This document shows positions 1-7,800 of a stretch of 21,939 nt of DNA, piece by piece. Within the stretch, counting starts at the first letter, position 1, and each line of letters opens with the position of its first letter. A program made the position numbers and the translations under genes. The stretch is from REEB85 sp018971455 (GTDB lineage Bacteria > Pseudomonadota > Alphaproteobacteria > Acetobacterales > Acetobacteraceae): NCBI GenBank assembly GCA_028871195.1, contig JAGWNT010000068.1, positions 1-21,939 of the forward strand, given 5' to 3'. The notes beneath the pieces are model-generated. The model did no database searches, had not been told where the DNA came from, and saw only the letters and a program-made list of their open reading frames with translations.

Positions 1-163
1 CCGGCACCGGCGCGGGCGCGGCCGGCGCGGCTGGCACGGTAGTGCCCGGGGTCGCGGGTTGGCCCGCCACCGGCACTGGCTTGGGGTGCGGCAGCAGCAA
101 CTGGAAGCCGAGCAGGATCGCCACCGAAATCGCGATCGCCAGGATCAGGCGTTTCTGGTCCAT
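1..163 (-). CDS. yidC: Membrane protein insertase YidC (N-terminal part, cut by window edge)
   Basis: YidC/Oxa1 proteins insert and fold inner-membrane proteins, alone or with SecYEG. Only the first 54 codons are visible. They begin MDQKRLILAIAISVAILLGF, a basic start followed by one transmembrane helix (about residues 5-25) that serves as the N-terminal anchor of Gram-negative YidC. A Pro/Ala/Val-rich linker follows, leading to the periplasmic domain, which lies outside the window. The ATG at 163 shares one base with the yidD stop (TGATG), so translation is probably coupled. The identification rests on the N-terminal signature and on the conserved gene order rpmH-rnpA-yidD-yidC. Confidence 0.93.
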   Translation of the reverse strand, partial: MDQKRLILAIAISVAILLGFQLLLPHPKPVPVAGQPATPGTTVPAAPAAPAPVP

Positions 164-441
164 CAATGAGCCGTCCGGCGTTTGGGGGTGGGGTGCGATT
201 GGGGCGTGGGCGGCGGCACGGGGTCGAAGCCGCCCTCGTTCCAGGGATTGCAGCGCAGGATGCGCGCCGCCGCGAGGCCGCTGCCGCGCAGCGCGCCATG
301 GGCGCGCAGGGCGCCGATGGCGTAATGGCTGCAACTCGGCTCGAAGCGGCAATTCGCGCCGATGACCGGGCGCAAGGTCAGCTGATACAGCCGCACGCCG
401 CCGGCGAGTACGGCGGCAACCGGCTTGAAACCCTCAGCCAT
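163..441 (-). CDS. yidD: Membrane protein insertion efficiency factor YidD
   Basis: This 92-residue protein has the YidD hallmarks: the RLYQLTLRPVIGANCRFEPS stretch, then CSHYA, with the paired cysteines C31 and C37, and the CNPWNEGGFDPVP segment near the C-terminus. YidD is a small membrane-associated protein thought to help YidC-dependent insertion. The start overlaps the last 8 bases of rnpA, and the stop overlaps the yidC start by one base, so all these genes appear to sit on one transcript. The Pro/Thr/Arg-rich tail after the FDPVPP motif is typical of alphaproteobacterial members and is probably disordered. Confidence 0.95.
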   Translation of the reverse strand: MAEGFKPVAAVLAGGVRLYQLTLRPVIGANCRFEPSCSHYAIGALRAHGALRGSGLAAARILRCNPWNEGGFDPVPPPTPQSHPTPKRRTAH

Positions 442-781
442 GGCCGACCCCGGCCTTGGTCAGGGCGCGGCGCACATCGTCCATCAGGGCATCGAACGGC
501 CGCCCGCGCGTGGCGTCGCGGCCGATCAGCACGAGATCGACGCCGGCGAGCAGCTGCCCGGCGAGCACCAGCCGCGCCGCTTCCTTGAGGCGCCGGCGCG
601 TGCGGTTGCGCACCACGGCATTGCCCACCTTGCGGGTCACGGTAAAGCCGAGCCGGGCAGGGGCCTGGTCGTGACGCGCGAGCGCCTGCAGCACCAGCCC
701 GTGCACGGCAGCCTTGCGTCCGGCCGAGGCGACGCGCAGGAACTCCGCCCGGCGCTTGAGGCGCGACACCGCCTGCGCCAT
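434..781 (-). CDS. rnpA: Ribonuclease P protein component
   Basis: This 115-residue protein is the basic protein subunit of RNase P, which helps the catalytic RNA cleave the 5' leader from pre-tRNAs. The chosen start gives MAQAVSRLKRRAEFLRVASA, the usual beginning of alphaproteobacterial RnpA. An upstream in-frame start at 892 would add 37 residues unlike the family and run across rpmH, so it is rejected. Family motifs visible are LGFTVTRKVGNAVVRNR with the RNR box at residues 58-60, followed by a basic helix (TRRRLKEAAR). The start lies 22 bp after the rpmH stop, and the 3' end overlaps yidD by 8 bp. Confidence 0.95.
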   Translation of the reverse strand: MAQAVSRLKRRAEFLRVASAGRKAAVHGLVLQALARHDQAPARLGFTVTRKVGNAVVRNRTRRRLKEAARLVLAGQLLAGVDLVLIGRDATRGRPFDALMDDVRRALTKAGVGHG

Positions 782-803
782 GGCCGGCCTCCTGCCTGAC
801 CGA

Positions 804-938
804 TCAGGCCGAGAGGCGCTTGCGGCCCTTGGCGCGGCGATTGGCCAGAACCTTGCGGCCGCCGACGGTTTCCATCCGCGTGCGAAAGCCATGGCGGCGC
901 TTGCGGACCAGCTTCGACGGTTGATACGTGCGCTTCAC
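804..938 (-). CDS. rpmH: 50S ribosomal protein L34
   Basis: This 44-residue, very basic protein is the full length expected for L34. It begins with GTG (read as Met) followed by KRTYQPSKLVRKRRHGFRTR and ends ANRRAKGRKRLSA. The open frame extends further upstream but has no family similarity there. A GGAG Shine-Dalgarno sequence lies just before the GTG. The gene is first in the rpmH-rnpA-yidD-yidC cluster, which in many bacteria lies near the replication origin. Neither dnaA nor an origin is visible here. Confidence 0.96.
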   Translation of the reverse strand: MKRTYQPSKLVRKRRHGFRTRMETVGGRKVLANRRAKGRKRLSA

Positions 939-1001
939 GACACTCTCCGGTTTCCAAGGCTTCGGCCCGCCGCGCACCACGCGGTGCCAACAGGCCAAGG
1001 C

Positions 1002-1022
1002 GGGACCGATGCGGCCGGTCCC
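1002..1022 (-). other. Hairpin in the rpmH 5' leader
   Basis: A perfect 7-bp inverted repeat (GGGACCG and CGGTCCC, 7-nt loop) lies in the predicted rpmH leader. A second, smaller one (GCACC, 4-nt loop, GGTGC) lies at 975-988. No T-run follows, so a terminator is unlikely. The structures may stabilise or regulate the transcript, or may simply reflect GC content. Confidence 0.4.
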
Positions 1023-1036
1023 GTGACAAGGCGCGG

Positions 1037-1066
1037 CTTATAGGGGCCGATTGGCCGCGGCGTCAA
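1037..1066 (-). promoter_or_regulatory. Sigma-70-type promoter of the rpmH operon
   Basis: Read on the minus strand, TTGACG (1066-1061) is separated by 18 bp from TATAAG (1042-1037). This is very close to the sigma-70 consensus and stands out in GC-rich DNA. It predicts a start near 1030 and a 5' leader of about 90 nt before the rpmH GTG. It is placed by sequence only. Confidence 0.75.
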
Positions 1067-1234
1067 CCGCGCCGCCGGGTCGTTTCGCGGGCGCCGGACC
1101 GCCCGAACCGGCGGGCCGCAGGACCCAGGGCCGCGCGACTCTGGGCCGGCCGGCTGCTCGCGCCGGCCGCGCGCCGCCTGGGCCGGTGGCCGGCCCGGTT
1201 GCCGTGGCGCCCGGTTCGGCTCAATTTGTCGGCC
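1067..1234. other. Intergenic GC-rich spacer upstream of the patatin gene
   Basis: This stretch separates the rpmH promoter from the plus-strand patatin gene. It is almost entirely G and C with many short GGCC/CCGG palindromes. No convincing coding frame is seen, and no clear promoter for the patatin gene can be assigned. Confidence 0.4.
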
Positions 1235-2152
1235 ATGAAAGCGAACAACGAGCTGGCTCTCGCCCTGCAAGGTGGCGGCGTGCACGGGGCCTATGCCTGG
1301 GGCGTGCTCGACCGACTGCTCGAGGACGGGCTGGCGCCGACGCGCGTCTGCGGCGTCTCCTCCGGGGCGCTGCTGGCGGCGATGCTGGTGCAGGGGTTGG
1401 TCAAGGGCGGGGCGGCGGGCGCGCGGCGGGAGATGCGCCGGCTATGGGACCGCATCGCCCAGGCCCATGCCCTCAACCCGCTGCAGAACGGCCCGCTGGA
1501 ACGCTGGCTGTGGGGCTGGGATCTCAGCAACAGCTTCCTGTGGCAGGGCATGGAGGCGGCGATGCGGCTGTTCAGCCCGGCCCAGCTCAACCCGTTCGGC
1601 CACAACCCCCTGCGCCCGGTGATATCGGACCTGCTCGACCGCGACGCCCTGCGCCACCCCTCCGCCATCACGCTCACCATCGCCGCCACCGACGTCGAGA
1701 CCAGCGGCTCGCGGCAATGGGGCAATGCCGCCGTCACCGTGGACACGCTGCTCGCCTCGTGCTGCCTGCCGATGGTGTTCCAGGCGGTCGAGATCGACGG
1801 GCGGGCCTATTGGGATGGCGGGTATTCGGGCAATCCGCCGCTGGCGCCGCTGCTGCGCCCCACCCTGCCGCGCGAGCTGGTGCTGATCCGCGCCCAGCCC
1901 GCCCATCGGCCGGGCGCGCCGCACAGCCCGGCCGAGGTGCTCAACCGGCTCAACGAGATCGCCTGCCACGGCGTGCTGGAAGCCGAGCTGGCGAACCTGC
2001 CGGCCAGCATCCGCCTGACCAGCTACGACGCCGACAGGGTGCTGGGCGACCTGCCGCTGTCGTCGAAGTTCAACGCCGACACCGCCTTCCTCACCCACCT
2101 CTTCGAGGCCGGGCGCACCGCCGCACGGGCGCCGGCCGATGTGGCCGGCTAG
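1235..2152 (+). CDS. Patatin-like phospholipase family protein
   Basis: This 305-residue protein belongs to the bacterial patatin-like (RssA-like) serine acyl hydrolases, which cleave acyl chains from lipids through a Ser-Asp dyad. It shows the glycine-rich oxyanion loop LALQGGGVHGAYAWG (residues 9-23), the nucleophile elbow GVSSG (40-44, Ser42) and the DGG motif with catalytic Asp194 in YWDGGYSGNPPL. No signal peptide is visible, so a cytoplasmic or peripheral location is likely. The ATG at 1235 places the oxyanion loop at the usual distance; a TTG at 1199 would add 12 residues. The natural substrate cannot be told from sequence. The next gene begins 4 bp after the stop. Confidence 0.88.
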   Translation: MKANNELALALQGGGVHGAYAWGVLDRLLEDGLAPTRVCGVSSGALLAAMLVQGLVKGGAAGARREMRRLWDRIAQAHALNPLQNGPLERWLWGWDLSNSFLWQGMEAAMRLFSPAQLNPFGHNPLRPVISDLLDRDALRHPSAITLTIAATDVETSGSRQWGNAAVTVDTLLASCCLPMVFQAVEIDGRAYWDGGYSGNPPLAPLLRPTLPRELVLIRAQPAHRPGAPHSPAEVLNRLNEIACHGVLEAELANLPASIRLTSYDADRVLGDLPLSSKFNADTAFLTHLFEAGRTAARAPADVAG

Positions 2153-2156
2153 CGCG

Positions 2157-2456
2157 ATGCCGCCCCCGGCGCCGGTTCTCCTGCTCGCCGTGCCCCTGGC
2201 GGCCGCCCTCGCCGTGGCCGTCCTGCTGGCCTGGCGGCTGCGCGCCCAGCGCGCGCGTGACGCCGCCCTGCGCGCCAGCATCGTGCGCATCAGCCACGAT
2301 ATCCGCGGCGCCCTCTCGCCCGCCCTGCTGATGGCCGAGCGGCTGGAGAGCCATGCCGACCCGCAGGCTTGCCGGGCCGGCGAGCTGATCGCCAAATCCG
2401 TGGAGCGTGCCGCCGAGCTGGCGCGCCAGGCCAGTGTCGAGGTCAAGCAGGGATAA
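2157..2456 (+). CDS. Small membrane protein with an isolated histidine-kinase-like H-box (DHp-like)
   Basis: This 99-residue protein has a short Pro-rich start, a hydrophobic segment (about residues 6-29) that should span the membrane, a basic stop-transfer stretch (WRLRAQRARD), then RASIVRISHDIRGALSPALL. That last stretch resembles the phospho-acceptor H-box of sensor kinases (S-H-[DE]-[IL]-R). A second helix follows (AGELIAKSVERAAELARQ), so the cytoplasmic part could form the two-helix dimerisation hairpin. No ATP-binding domain follows: the frame stops 6 bp before the methyltransferase gene. It could be an orphan phosphotransfer protein, a remnant of a kinase, or an unrelated coiled coil. 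An alternative start at 2139 would overlap the patatin gene. Operon-like spacing on both sides argues that it is expressed. Confidence 0.65.
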   Translation: MPPPAPVLLLAVPLAAALAVAVLLAWRLRAQRARDAALRASIVRISHDIRGALSPALLMAERLESHADPQACRAGELIAKSVERAAELARQASVEVKQG

Positions 2457-2462
2457 GCCGCC

Positions 2463-3227
2463 ATGCAATGGGACCCCTCCCAGTATCTCCGCTACGGCGA
2501 CGAGCGCCTGCGCCCGGCGCTCGACCTGCTGGCCCGCATTCCGGCCGCGGCTCCGGCGCGCGTCGTCGATCTCGGCTGCGGCCCGGGCAATGTCACCGCC
2601 ATCCTCAAGCGACGCTGGCCGGCGGCCGAGGTGACGGGGATCGACGGCTCGGCGGCGATGCTGGCCCGCGCCGGCGAGGCCGCCCCGGAATGCCGCTTCG
2701 CCCAGGCCGACATCGCGGCCTGGGCGGCGGAGGCGCCCGCCGATGTCATCTATTCCAACGCCGCCCTGCACTGGCTCGGCGGGCACGCGGCCCTGTTCCC
2801 CCGCCTGCTCGGGCAGCTCGCGCCGGGCGGCACGCTGGCCGTGCAGATGCCCTTCATGCATGCCGCCCCGCTGCGCGCCCTCCAGCACGAGGTCGCGGCC
2901 CGCGGCCCCTGGGCCAGCCTGCTCGCCGAGGTGGACAGCGCGCCGCCGATCCTTGAGCCAGGCGCCTACTGGGACCTGCTACGCCCGCGCTGCGCCACTC
3001 TCGACATGTGGGAGACCACCTACATGCACGCGCTGGCCGGCGAGAACGCGGTGGTGCAATGGGCCACCGGCACCAGCCTCAAACCCTTCCTCGATCGCCT
3101 GCCGCCCGATCTGCGCGCCGCCTACCTCGAGGCCTACGCGCAGGCGGTGGCGCCGATCTACCCGCACCGCGCCGATGGCAGCACGCTGCTGCCCTTCCGC
3201 CGGCTGTTCATGGTGGCCTCACTTTAG
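2463..3227 (+). CDS. tam: Trans-aconitate 2-methyltransferase (Tam-like SAM-dependent methyltransferase)
   Basis: This 254-residue protein matches the Tam family in length and start (MQWDPSQYLRYGDERLRPAL). Tam methylates trans-aconitate, a by-product inhibitory to aconitase, using S-adenosylmethionine. The SAM-binding motif VVDLGCGPGN is visible (DLGCGPG at residues 36-42), then GIDGSAAML as motif II, YSNAALHWL as the family's motif IV region, and the late motif MWETTYMHAL typical of Tam. It is cytoplasmic, with no signal peptide. It starts 6 bp after the H-box protein, with AGGGA upstream, and is the last gene of the plus-strand group before a hairpin at 3229-3261. Confidence 0.9.
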   Translation: MQWDPSQYLRYGDERLRPALDLLARIPAAAPARVVDLGCGPGNVTAILKRRWPAAEVTGIDGSAAMLARAGEAAPECRFAQADIAAWAAEAPADVIYSNAALHWLGGHAALFPRLLGQLAPGGTLAVQMPFMHAAPLRALQHEVAARGPWASLLAEVDSAPPILEPGAYWDLLRPRCATLDMWETTYMHALAGENAVVQWATGTSLKPFLDRLPPDLRAAYLEAYAQAVAPIYPHRADGSTLLPFRRLFMVASL

Positions 3228-3228
3228 G

Positions 3229-3261
3229 GCGGGATGATCGCCGGCCGGCGCGCCATCCCGC
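3229..3261. terminator. Candidate bidirectional terminator between tam and rodA
   Basis: A perfect 8-bp inverted repeat (GCGGGATG at 3229-3236 and CATCCCGC at 3254-3261, 17-nt GC-rich loop) begins right after the tam stop, 19 bp past the rodA stop read on the other strand. No T-run is present. Its position between two convergent genes supports a terminator role, but this is not certain. Confidence 0.45.
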
Positions 3262-3280
3262 GCGCACGCCACGCCCGGCC

Positions 3281-4432
3281 TCACCCCTCGTCGCGGTCGC
3301 CGGCGAACTCGACGTCGCGATGGACGTGAACCGACATCAGCACGCCGAATCCCATCATCACCATCACCATCGCCGACCCGCCATAGGAGACCAGCGGCAG
3401 CGGCACGCCGCCGACCGGGATCACCCCCATCACCATGGCGATGTTGACGAAGACGTACATGAAGAAATTGGCGCTGATGCCGAGCGCCACCAGCCGGCCG
3501 TACTGATGGCGGCAGCGCAACCCGATCAGCATGCCGCCGGTGATGATCAGCGCGAGCAGACCGAGCACGGCCAGGCTGCCGACCAGCCCGAACTCCTCGG
3601 CCAGCATGGTAAAGATGAAGTCGGTCTGCTTCTCGGGCAGGAAGTTCAGGTGTCCCTGCGTGCCGTGCAGATAGCCCTGGCCCCACAGCCCGCCGGAGCC
3701 GAGCGCGATCTTGGACTGGATGATGTTGTAGCCGGCGCCCAGCGGATCGCTCTCGGGATTGAAGAAGGTGGTGATGCGGGCGCGCTGATAATCGTGCAGG
3801 TGGTGATAGGCGATGGGCGCGGCCAGCGCGACCAGGGCGACCAAGAGGGCGAGCTTCCACCACCGCATCCCGGCGCCGAGAAACACCGCGAGCCCGACCG
3901 TTCCGGTGATCACCGCGGTGCCGAGATTGGGTTCCTTGAGGATCAGCGCCACCGGCAGCAGCACCGCCAGCGCCGGCGGTATGAGGAACAGCACGTTGCC
4001 CATGCGCTCCCACGACGCCTTGTGGAACCAGGCGGCGAGCGCCAGCACGAGCGCCAGCTTCATGAACTCGCTCGGCTGCCACTGCATCCCCGCGATATTG
4101 ATCCAGCGCTCGGCGCCCTTGCCGACATGGCCCATGCGCAGCACCAGCGCGAGCAGCACCACGCCCGCGCCATAGGCGAGCCAGGAAAAGCGCGCGATGA
4201 CGCGGATATCGATCAGCGCGATCCCCAGCATCACCGCCAGACCGAGGGCGAAGCGCATCATCTGCCGCCCGGCATAGGGCTGCACCGAACCACCGGCCGC
4301 CGAGTAGAGCGCGAGGTATCCCACGCCGGCCAGCGCGCACAGCAGCAGCACGTAGATCCAGCTGATCTGCCAGAGCTTGGCGGCGAATTCGAAGCGCGTC
4401 TCGCGGATCAGCCGCCGCTCGAGCAGGCTCAT
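3281..4432 (-). CDS. rodA: Rod-shape-determining protein RodA (SEDS peptidoglycan glycosyltransferase)
   Basis: RodA polymerises lipid II glycan strands for lateral wall growth, paired with PBP2. This 383-residue protein has about ten hydrophobic helices and the SEDS signatures: WINIAGMQWQPSEFMKLALV in the middle, the FLPEKQTDFIFTMLAEEFGL block near residue 250, and the C-terminal PVGGVPLPLVSYGGSAMV. Length and order fit RodA rather than FtsW, and the gene directly follows mrdA. Its ATG overlaps the mrdA stop (ATGA), a translational-coupling arrangement. It is the last gene of the elongasome operon. The C-terminal tail (HVHRDVEFAGDRDEG) is short and charged. Confidence 0.95.
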   Translation of the reverse strand: MSLLERRLIRETRFEFAAKLWQISWIYVLLLCALAGVGYLALYSAAGGSVQPYAGRQMMRFALGLAVMLGIALIDIRVIARFSWLAYGAGVVLLALVLRMGHVGKGAERWINIAGMQWQPSEFMKLALVLALAAWFHKASWERMGNVLFLIPPALAVLLPVALILKEPNLGTAVITGTVGLAVFLGAGMRWWKLALLVALVALAAPIAYHHLHDYQRARITTFFNPESDPLGAGYNIIQSKIALGSGGLWGQGYLHGTQGHLNFLPEKQTDFIFTMLAEEFGLVGSLAVLGLLALIITGGMLIGLRCRHQYGRLVALGISANFFMYVFVNIAMVMGVIPVGGVPLPLVSYGGSAMVMVMMGFGVLMSVHVHRDVEFAGDRDEG

Positions 4433-6285
4433 GTCCGGCTCGCCATCTGCTGGGGGGCGGCGCGGTGCGCCAGCGGATCGCGCGTCAGCAGGTCGGTCAT
4501 GATGTCACGCGCAATCGGGGCGGCGGTGTCCGCGCCGGCATTGCCGTGCTCGACCACCAGCGACAGGGCGTAACGCGGCGCGTCGAATGGCGCGTAGGCG
4601 ACGAACAGCGCGTGCGGACGCAGCTCCCACGGCATCTTGTCGGATTTGTAGCCGTTGTCGCGCTGCGCCCGGCTGACGTTGCGCACCTGCACGGACCCCG
4701 TCTTGCCGGCCATCTGCACGCCGGGCAGGGCGAGTTTGGCCAGCGGAGCCGTGCCGTGCGGATCGTTGACCACGGCCCACATGCCCTGTCGCACGGCCTG
4801 CATGCTGCGCTCGGGCAGGCCCATATCCGGCCAGTCCTCCGCCTTGCCGCCGGGTTGCACCACGCCGCCGATCGCCCGCGTCAGGTGCGGCGTGATGGCG
4901 CGCCCGGTGGCCACGCGCGCCACCATGGCGGCCAGCGACAGCGGCGTGATCTGCGTGTAGCCCTGGCCGATGCCGGCGACGATGGTGTCGCCGATGTTCC
5001 ACGCCTTGCCCTGCGCCTCGCGCCAGGCGCGCGTCGGCACCAGCCCGTCGCGCACGCCGACCATGTCGATATCGAGCTTGGTGCCCAGTCCGAAGCGGTG
5101 CGCCATGGCCGCGATGGCGTCGATGCCGGTGCGCCGCGCCACCTCGTAGAAGAACACGTCGCAGCTGTTCTGCAGGCCGCCATGCAGGTCGAGCATGCCG
5201 TGCCCGCCGGCCTTCCAGCAATGGTAGCGCCGGTTGCCGAAATCGAGATAGCCGGGGCAGTTGATGCGGTCGGTCTCGGTGATGGCATGGGCCTGCAACC
5301 CGGCCAGGGCGACCACCATCTTGAAGGTCGAACCCGGCGAATAGAGCCCGGCGATCGCCTTGTTGATCAACGGCGCGCGCTTGTCGCTCACCCATTGCAG
5401 CCACTGCGCCTGGGAAATGCCCGAGTTGAACAGCGACGGGTCGAAGGACGGGTTGGTGGCCATGGCCAGCACCTCGCCGGTCTGCACGTCGAGCACCACG
5501 GAGCTGGCGCTCTCCTGCCCGAGATGGCCCATCACCTGGCGCTGCGTCTCGGCATCCAGCGTCAGCGTGATCTCCTCGCCGGGCGTGCCTTCCTGGCGGT
5601 CCAGCTCGCGGATCACCCGGCCGACGGCGTTGACCTCGAGCTGCACGGCGCCGGCGCGCCCGCGCAGCTCGACCTCGCGGAACCGCTCCACCCCGGCGCG
5701 GCCGACGCGCATGCCGGGCAGGGCCAGGATGGCGTCGTCGGCGATATCCTTCTGGTTGGGTGGCGCGACGTAGCCCACCACATGGGCCAACAGCTCGCCG
5801 AACGGATATTCCCGCGAGGTGCCGACATCGACCATGATGCCCGGCAGGTCGGGCGCATTGACCTCGATGCGCGCCATCTCGTCCCAGTCGAGGAATTCCT
5901 TGATGGTCACCGGGATGAAGCGGCGATGCTGGCGCACCTCGCGCAGGATGCGCGCGCGGTCGTGCTCGGACAGGCTCACCAGGGCGGCGAAGCGGTCCAG
6001 GGTCGCGGTGATGTCGCCGGTCTGCTCGGCGACCAGCAGGGCGCGCCAGTTCTGCCGGTTGCCCGCCACCACCGTGGCGAACCGGTCGAGCAGCCGGCCG
6101 CGCGGGGGGGCGATCAGCCGCGCGCTGACGCTGTTGTTGCGCGCCAGCGTGGCATAGCGCGCGCCGTCGATCACCTGCACCTGGTAGAGCTTGCTGGCGA
6201 GGAAACCGAGTGCCGCCAGCTGGGTGCCGCCGATCAGCAGCGCGCGGCGGGTGAACACGCCGGAGCGCTTGCTCTCGCGCCTCAT
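4429..6285 (-). CDS. mrdA: Penicillin-binding protein 2 (peptidoglycan DD-transpeptidase, elongasome)
   Basis: This 618-residue class B PBP cross-links peptidoglycan during cell elongation. One N-terminal transmembrane anchor (about residues 12-32) follows a basic start. A pedestal domain follows, with the PPRGRLLDRFATVVAGNR motif typical of PBP2. The transpeptidase domain contains all three active-site motifs: STFK (nucleophile S319, K322) in YSPGSTFKMV, SCD (S374-D376, the SxN-type motif) and KTG (K528-G530) in AGKTGSVQV. Length fits the family. It lies between mreD (15 bp upstream) and rodA (4-bp overlap), its usual partners. Confidence 0.96.
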   Translation of the reverse strand: MRRESKRSGVFTRRALLIGGTQLAALGFLASKLYQVQVIDGARYATLARNNSVSARLIAPPRGRLLDRFATVVAGNRQNWRALLVAEQTGDITATLDRFAALVSLSEHDRARILREVRQHRRFIPVTIKEFLDWDEMARIEVNAPDLPGIMVDVGTSREYPFGELLAHVVGYVAPPNQKDIADDAILALPGMRVGRAGVERFREVELRGRAGAVQLEVNAVGRVIRELDRQEGTPGEEITLTLDAETQRQVMGHLGQESASSVVLDVQTGEVLAMATNPSFDPSLFNSGISQAQWLQWVSDKRAPLINKAIAGLYSPGSTFKMVVALAGLQAHAITETDRINCPGYLDFGNRRYHCWKAGGHGMLDLHGGLQNSCDVFFYEVARRTGIDAIAAMAHRFGLGTKLDIDMVGVRDGLVPTRAWREAQGKAWNIGDTIVAGIGQGYTQITPLSLAAMVARVATGRAITPHLTRAIGGVVQPGGKAEDWPDMGLPERSMQAVRQGMWAVVNDPHGTAPLAKLALPGVQMAGKTGSVQVRNVSRAQRDNGYKSDKMPWELRPHALFVAYAPFDAPRYALSLVVEHGNAGADTAAPIARDIMTDLLTRDPLAHRAAPQQMASRT

Positions 6286-6300
6286 GTCACGCGGCCCGCA

Positions 6301-6849
6301 TCAGGCATGGTCGGGCTCGGCCACGGTCTGGTGGGCATGGGTCAGCAGCACCGCCAGCGGCGGGTAGAGCCCGGCCGTCAGCACGGCCTGGAACATGGCG
6401 GCGGCCGGCGGCAGCAGGCGGAACTCCAGCAGCGAGGTCACGATCCATGCCAGCGCCGCCGCGCCGAAGGCGATGCCGAGAAAGGCCAGCCACACCACCC
6501 CGAACCCCTGGCGCACCAGCTGGCGCCGCCAGCGCAGCGCCACGCCATGCACGATGAGCAGGCTCAGCACCCCCACCCCGGGCGGCGCATAGCCCAGCAG
6601 GTCGCCCAGCAGCCCGAGCAGGAACACCGTCGGCGGCGGCATCGAGCCGGGGCGGAACAGCGACCAGAAGAACACGCAGCACAGCGCGACCGCGACCTGC
6701 AACTCGGCCTGCCCGGGCAGGCCGAGCGGGGCGGAGAGCAGCAGCAGCAGCAGCGCCGTGCTGGCCACCGGAACGGCCAGCCGCGCCGAGATGTCGAGCC
6801 GGCGGACCAGGCTCGCGCGCGGACGGATGCCGGGGCGACGGTCGCTCAT
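6301..6849 (-). CDS. mreD: Rod-shape-determining protein MreD
   Basis: This 182-residue integral membrane protein has about five or six hydrophobic segments after a basic N-terminus. MreD is a poorly conserved membrane component of the elongasome that works with MreC and MreB. Identification rests on topology, size, the PPPTVFLLGLLGDLLGYAPP stretch (the family's region with an LGLLxDxL pattern) and the position between mreC (6-bp gap) and mrdA (15-bp gap). The sequence alone would be less decisive, but the order mreB-mreC-mreD-mrdA-rodA leaves little doubt. Confidence 0.92.
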   Translation of the reverse strand: MSDRRPGIRPRASLVRRLDISARLAVPVASTALLLLLLSAPLGLPGQAELQVAVALCCVFFWSLFRPGSMPPPTVFLLGLLGDLLGYAPPGVGVLSLLIVHGVALRWRRQLVRQGFGVVWLAFLGIAFGAAALAWIVTSLLEFRLLPPAAAMFQAVLTAGLYPPLAVLLTHAHQTVAEPDHA

Positions 6850-6855
6850 GGCGTG

Positions 6856-7722
6856 CTAACGCGGCCCGTCGATGCGCAGATTCTGCCGCGCCGCCTCGGG
6901 CGCGGTCACGCCGCCGGTGCCGTAATCGAACACCCGCACCATCTCCAGCCGGTCGAGCCGTGCCGCCGGCGCCACCTCGGCGATGTGCCCCGCCCCGTAC
7001 CGCACCGTGCCGACCGGCAGGCCGGCGGGAAACAGGTTGGCCTCGGCGCTGGTCACCACCGGCTCGCCCTCCTCGGGGCGCACCCCCTGCGGCCAGTACA
7101 TCAGCCGCGGCCGTGCCCCGTTGGTGCCGACCAGCATGGCATGCGCGCGGCTGTGCTCCAGGATCACCGGAATCCGGCTGTTGAGGTCGGTGATCAGCAG
7201 CACCCGCGCGCTGCGTGCGCCCACCTCGGTCACCCGCCCGACCAGCCCGCGATCATCCAGCGCCACCTTGCCCTTCACAATGCCGTGATTGGGCCCGAGC
7301 GAGAGCAGCACGGCGCGCGCATAGACGCCGCCCGCATCGGCCACCACGCGCGCGGTGACATAGCTCGCCCGCGGCCCCGGTATCCAGTGCAGGTTGGCCT
7401 TCAGCCGGGTGTTCTCGGCATCCAGCGCCAGCGCCACGTCGCGCCAGTGCAGCAGCCTCTCATTCTCCGCGCGCAGCTGGGCGTTGTCGCGATAGATGCT
7501 GATGATGGTTTCAAGCTCCGCCACCGCGGCGCGGCCATGGGCCACCGGCTCGGCGAGCACGCTGTAGATGGGCGACAGCGCATCGGCCAGCGCCATGCGC
7601 GCACGCTCGGCCAGCAGGGCGTCGGCTTTGCCCAGCAGCATCAGGCCGAATGCCACCGCGATCAGCACCGGCAAGGTCAGCCGGGCCAGGGCCTGGCGGA
7701 CCGGTATGGACAGCCGGATCAC
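6856..7722 (-). CDS. mreC: Cell shape-determining protein MreC
   Basis: MreC links cytoplasmic MreB to the periplasmic synthases and activates PBP2-RodA. This 288-residue protein has a cytoplasmic basic start, one transmembrane helix (about residues 12-30), a coiled-coil stretch (IISIYRDNAQLRAENERLLH, about residues 75-95) and then the periplasmic beta-rich core with GLVGRVTEVGARSARVLLIT and the SRIPVILEHSRAHAMLVG region. All are typical of MreC. The start is GTG, with GGAG just upstream. The GTG is an open-frame choice, since no ATG is available near the transmembrane start. A 78-bp gap separates it from mreB. Confidence 0.95.
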   Translation of the reverse strand: MIRLSIPVRQALARLTLPVLIAVAFGLMLLGKADALLAERARMALADALSPIYSVLAEPVAHGRAAVAELETIISIYRDNAQLRAENERLLHWRDVALALDAENTRLKANLHWIPGPRASYVTARVVADAGGVYARAVLLSLGPNHGIVKGKVALDDRGLVGRVTEVGARSARVLLITDLNSRIPVILEHSRAHAMLVGTNGARPRLMYWPQGVRPEEGEPVVTSAEANLFPAGLPVGTVRYGAGHIAEVAPAARLDRLEMVRVFDYGTGGVTAPEAARQNLRIDGPR

Positions 7723-7800
7723 GACTCCGCCCTGCTCCCCGCTCGATCAGAATGATGCCGCCACTTCACGCCCACATCATGCCGTCCGCAAGTCATCAAT

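Noticed and set aside
3008..4573. Open frame of 521 codons on the plus strand, including a His-rich run
   Set aside because: It overlaps tam in another frame and is antisense to rodA. The His run comes from the opposite-strand Met/Val codons of the RodA membrane helices.
4465..7755. Open frame of 1096 codons on the plus strand
   Set aside because: It lies wholly antisense to mrdA, mreD and mreC and is rich in His, Arg, Gln and Gly, the usual mirror of GC-rich coding DNA. No domain is recognisable.
7723..7800. ATGATG/CATCAT inverted repeat between mreB and mreC
   Set aside because: The 6-bp stem with a long loop is weak, and a terminator inside the mre operon is not expected; it may be chance.
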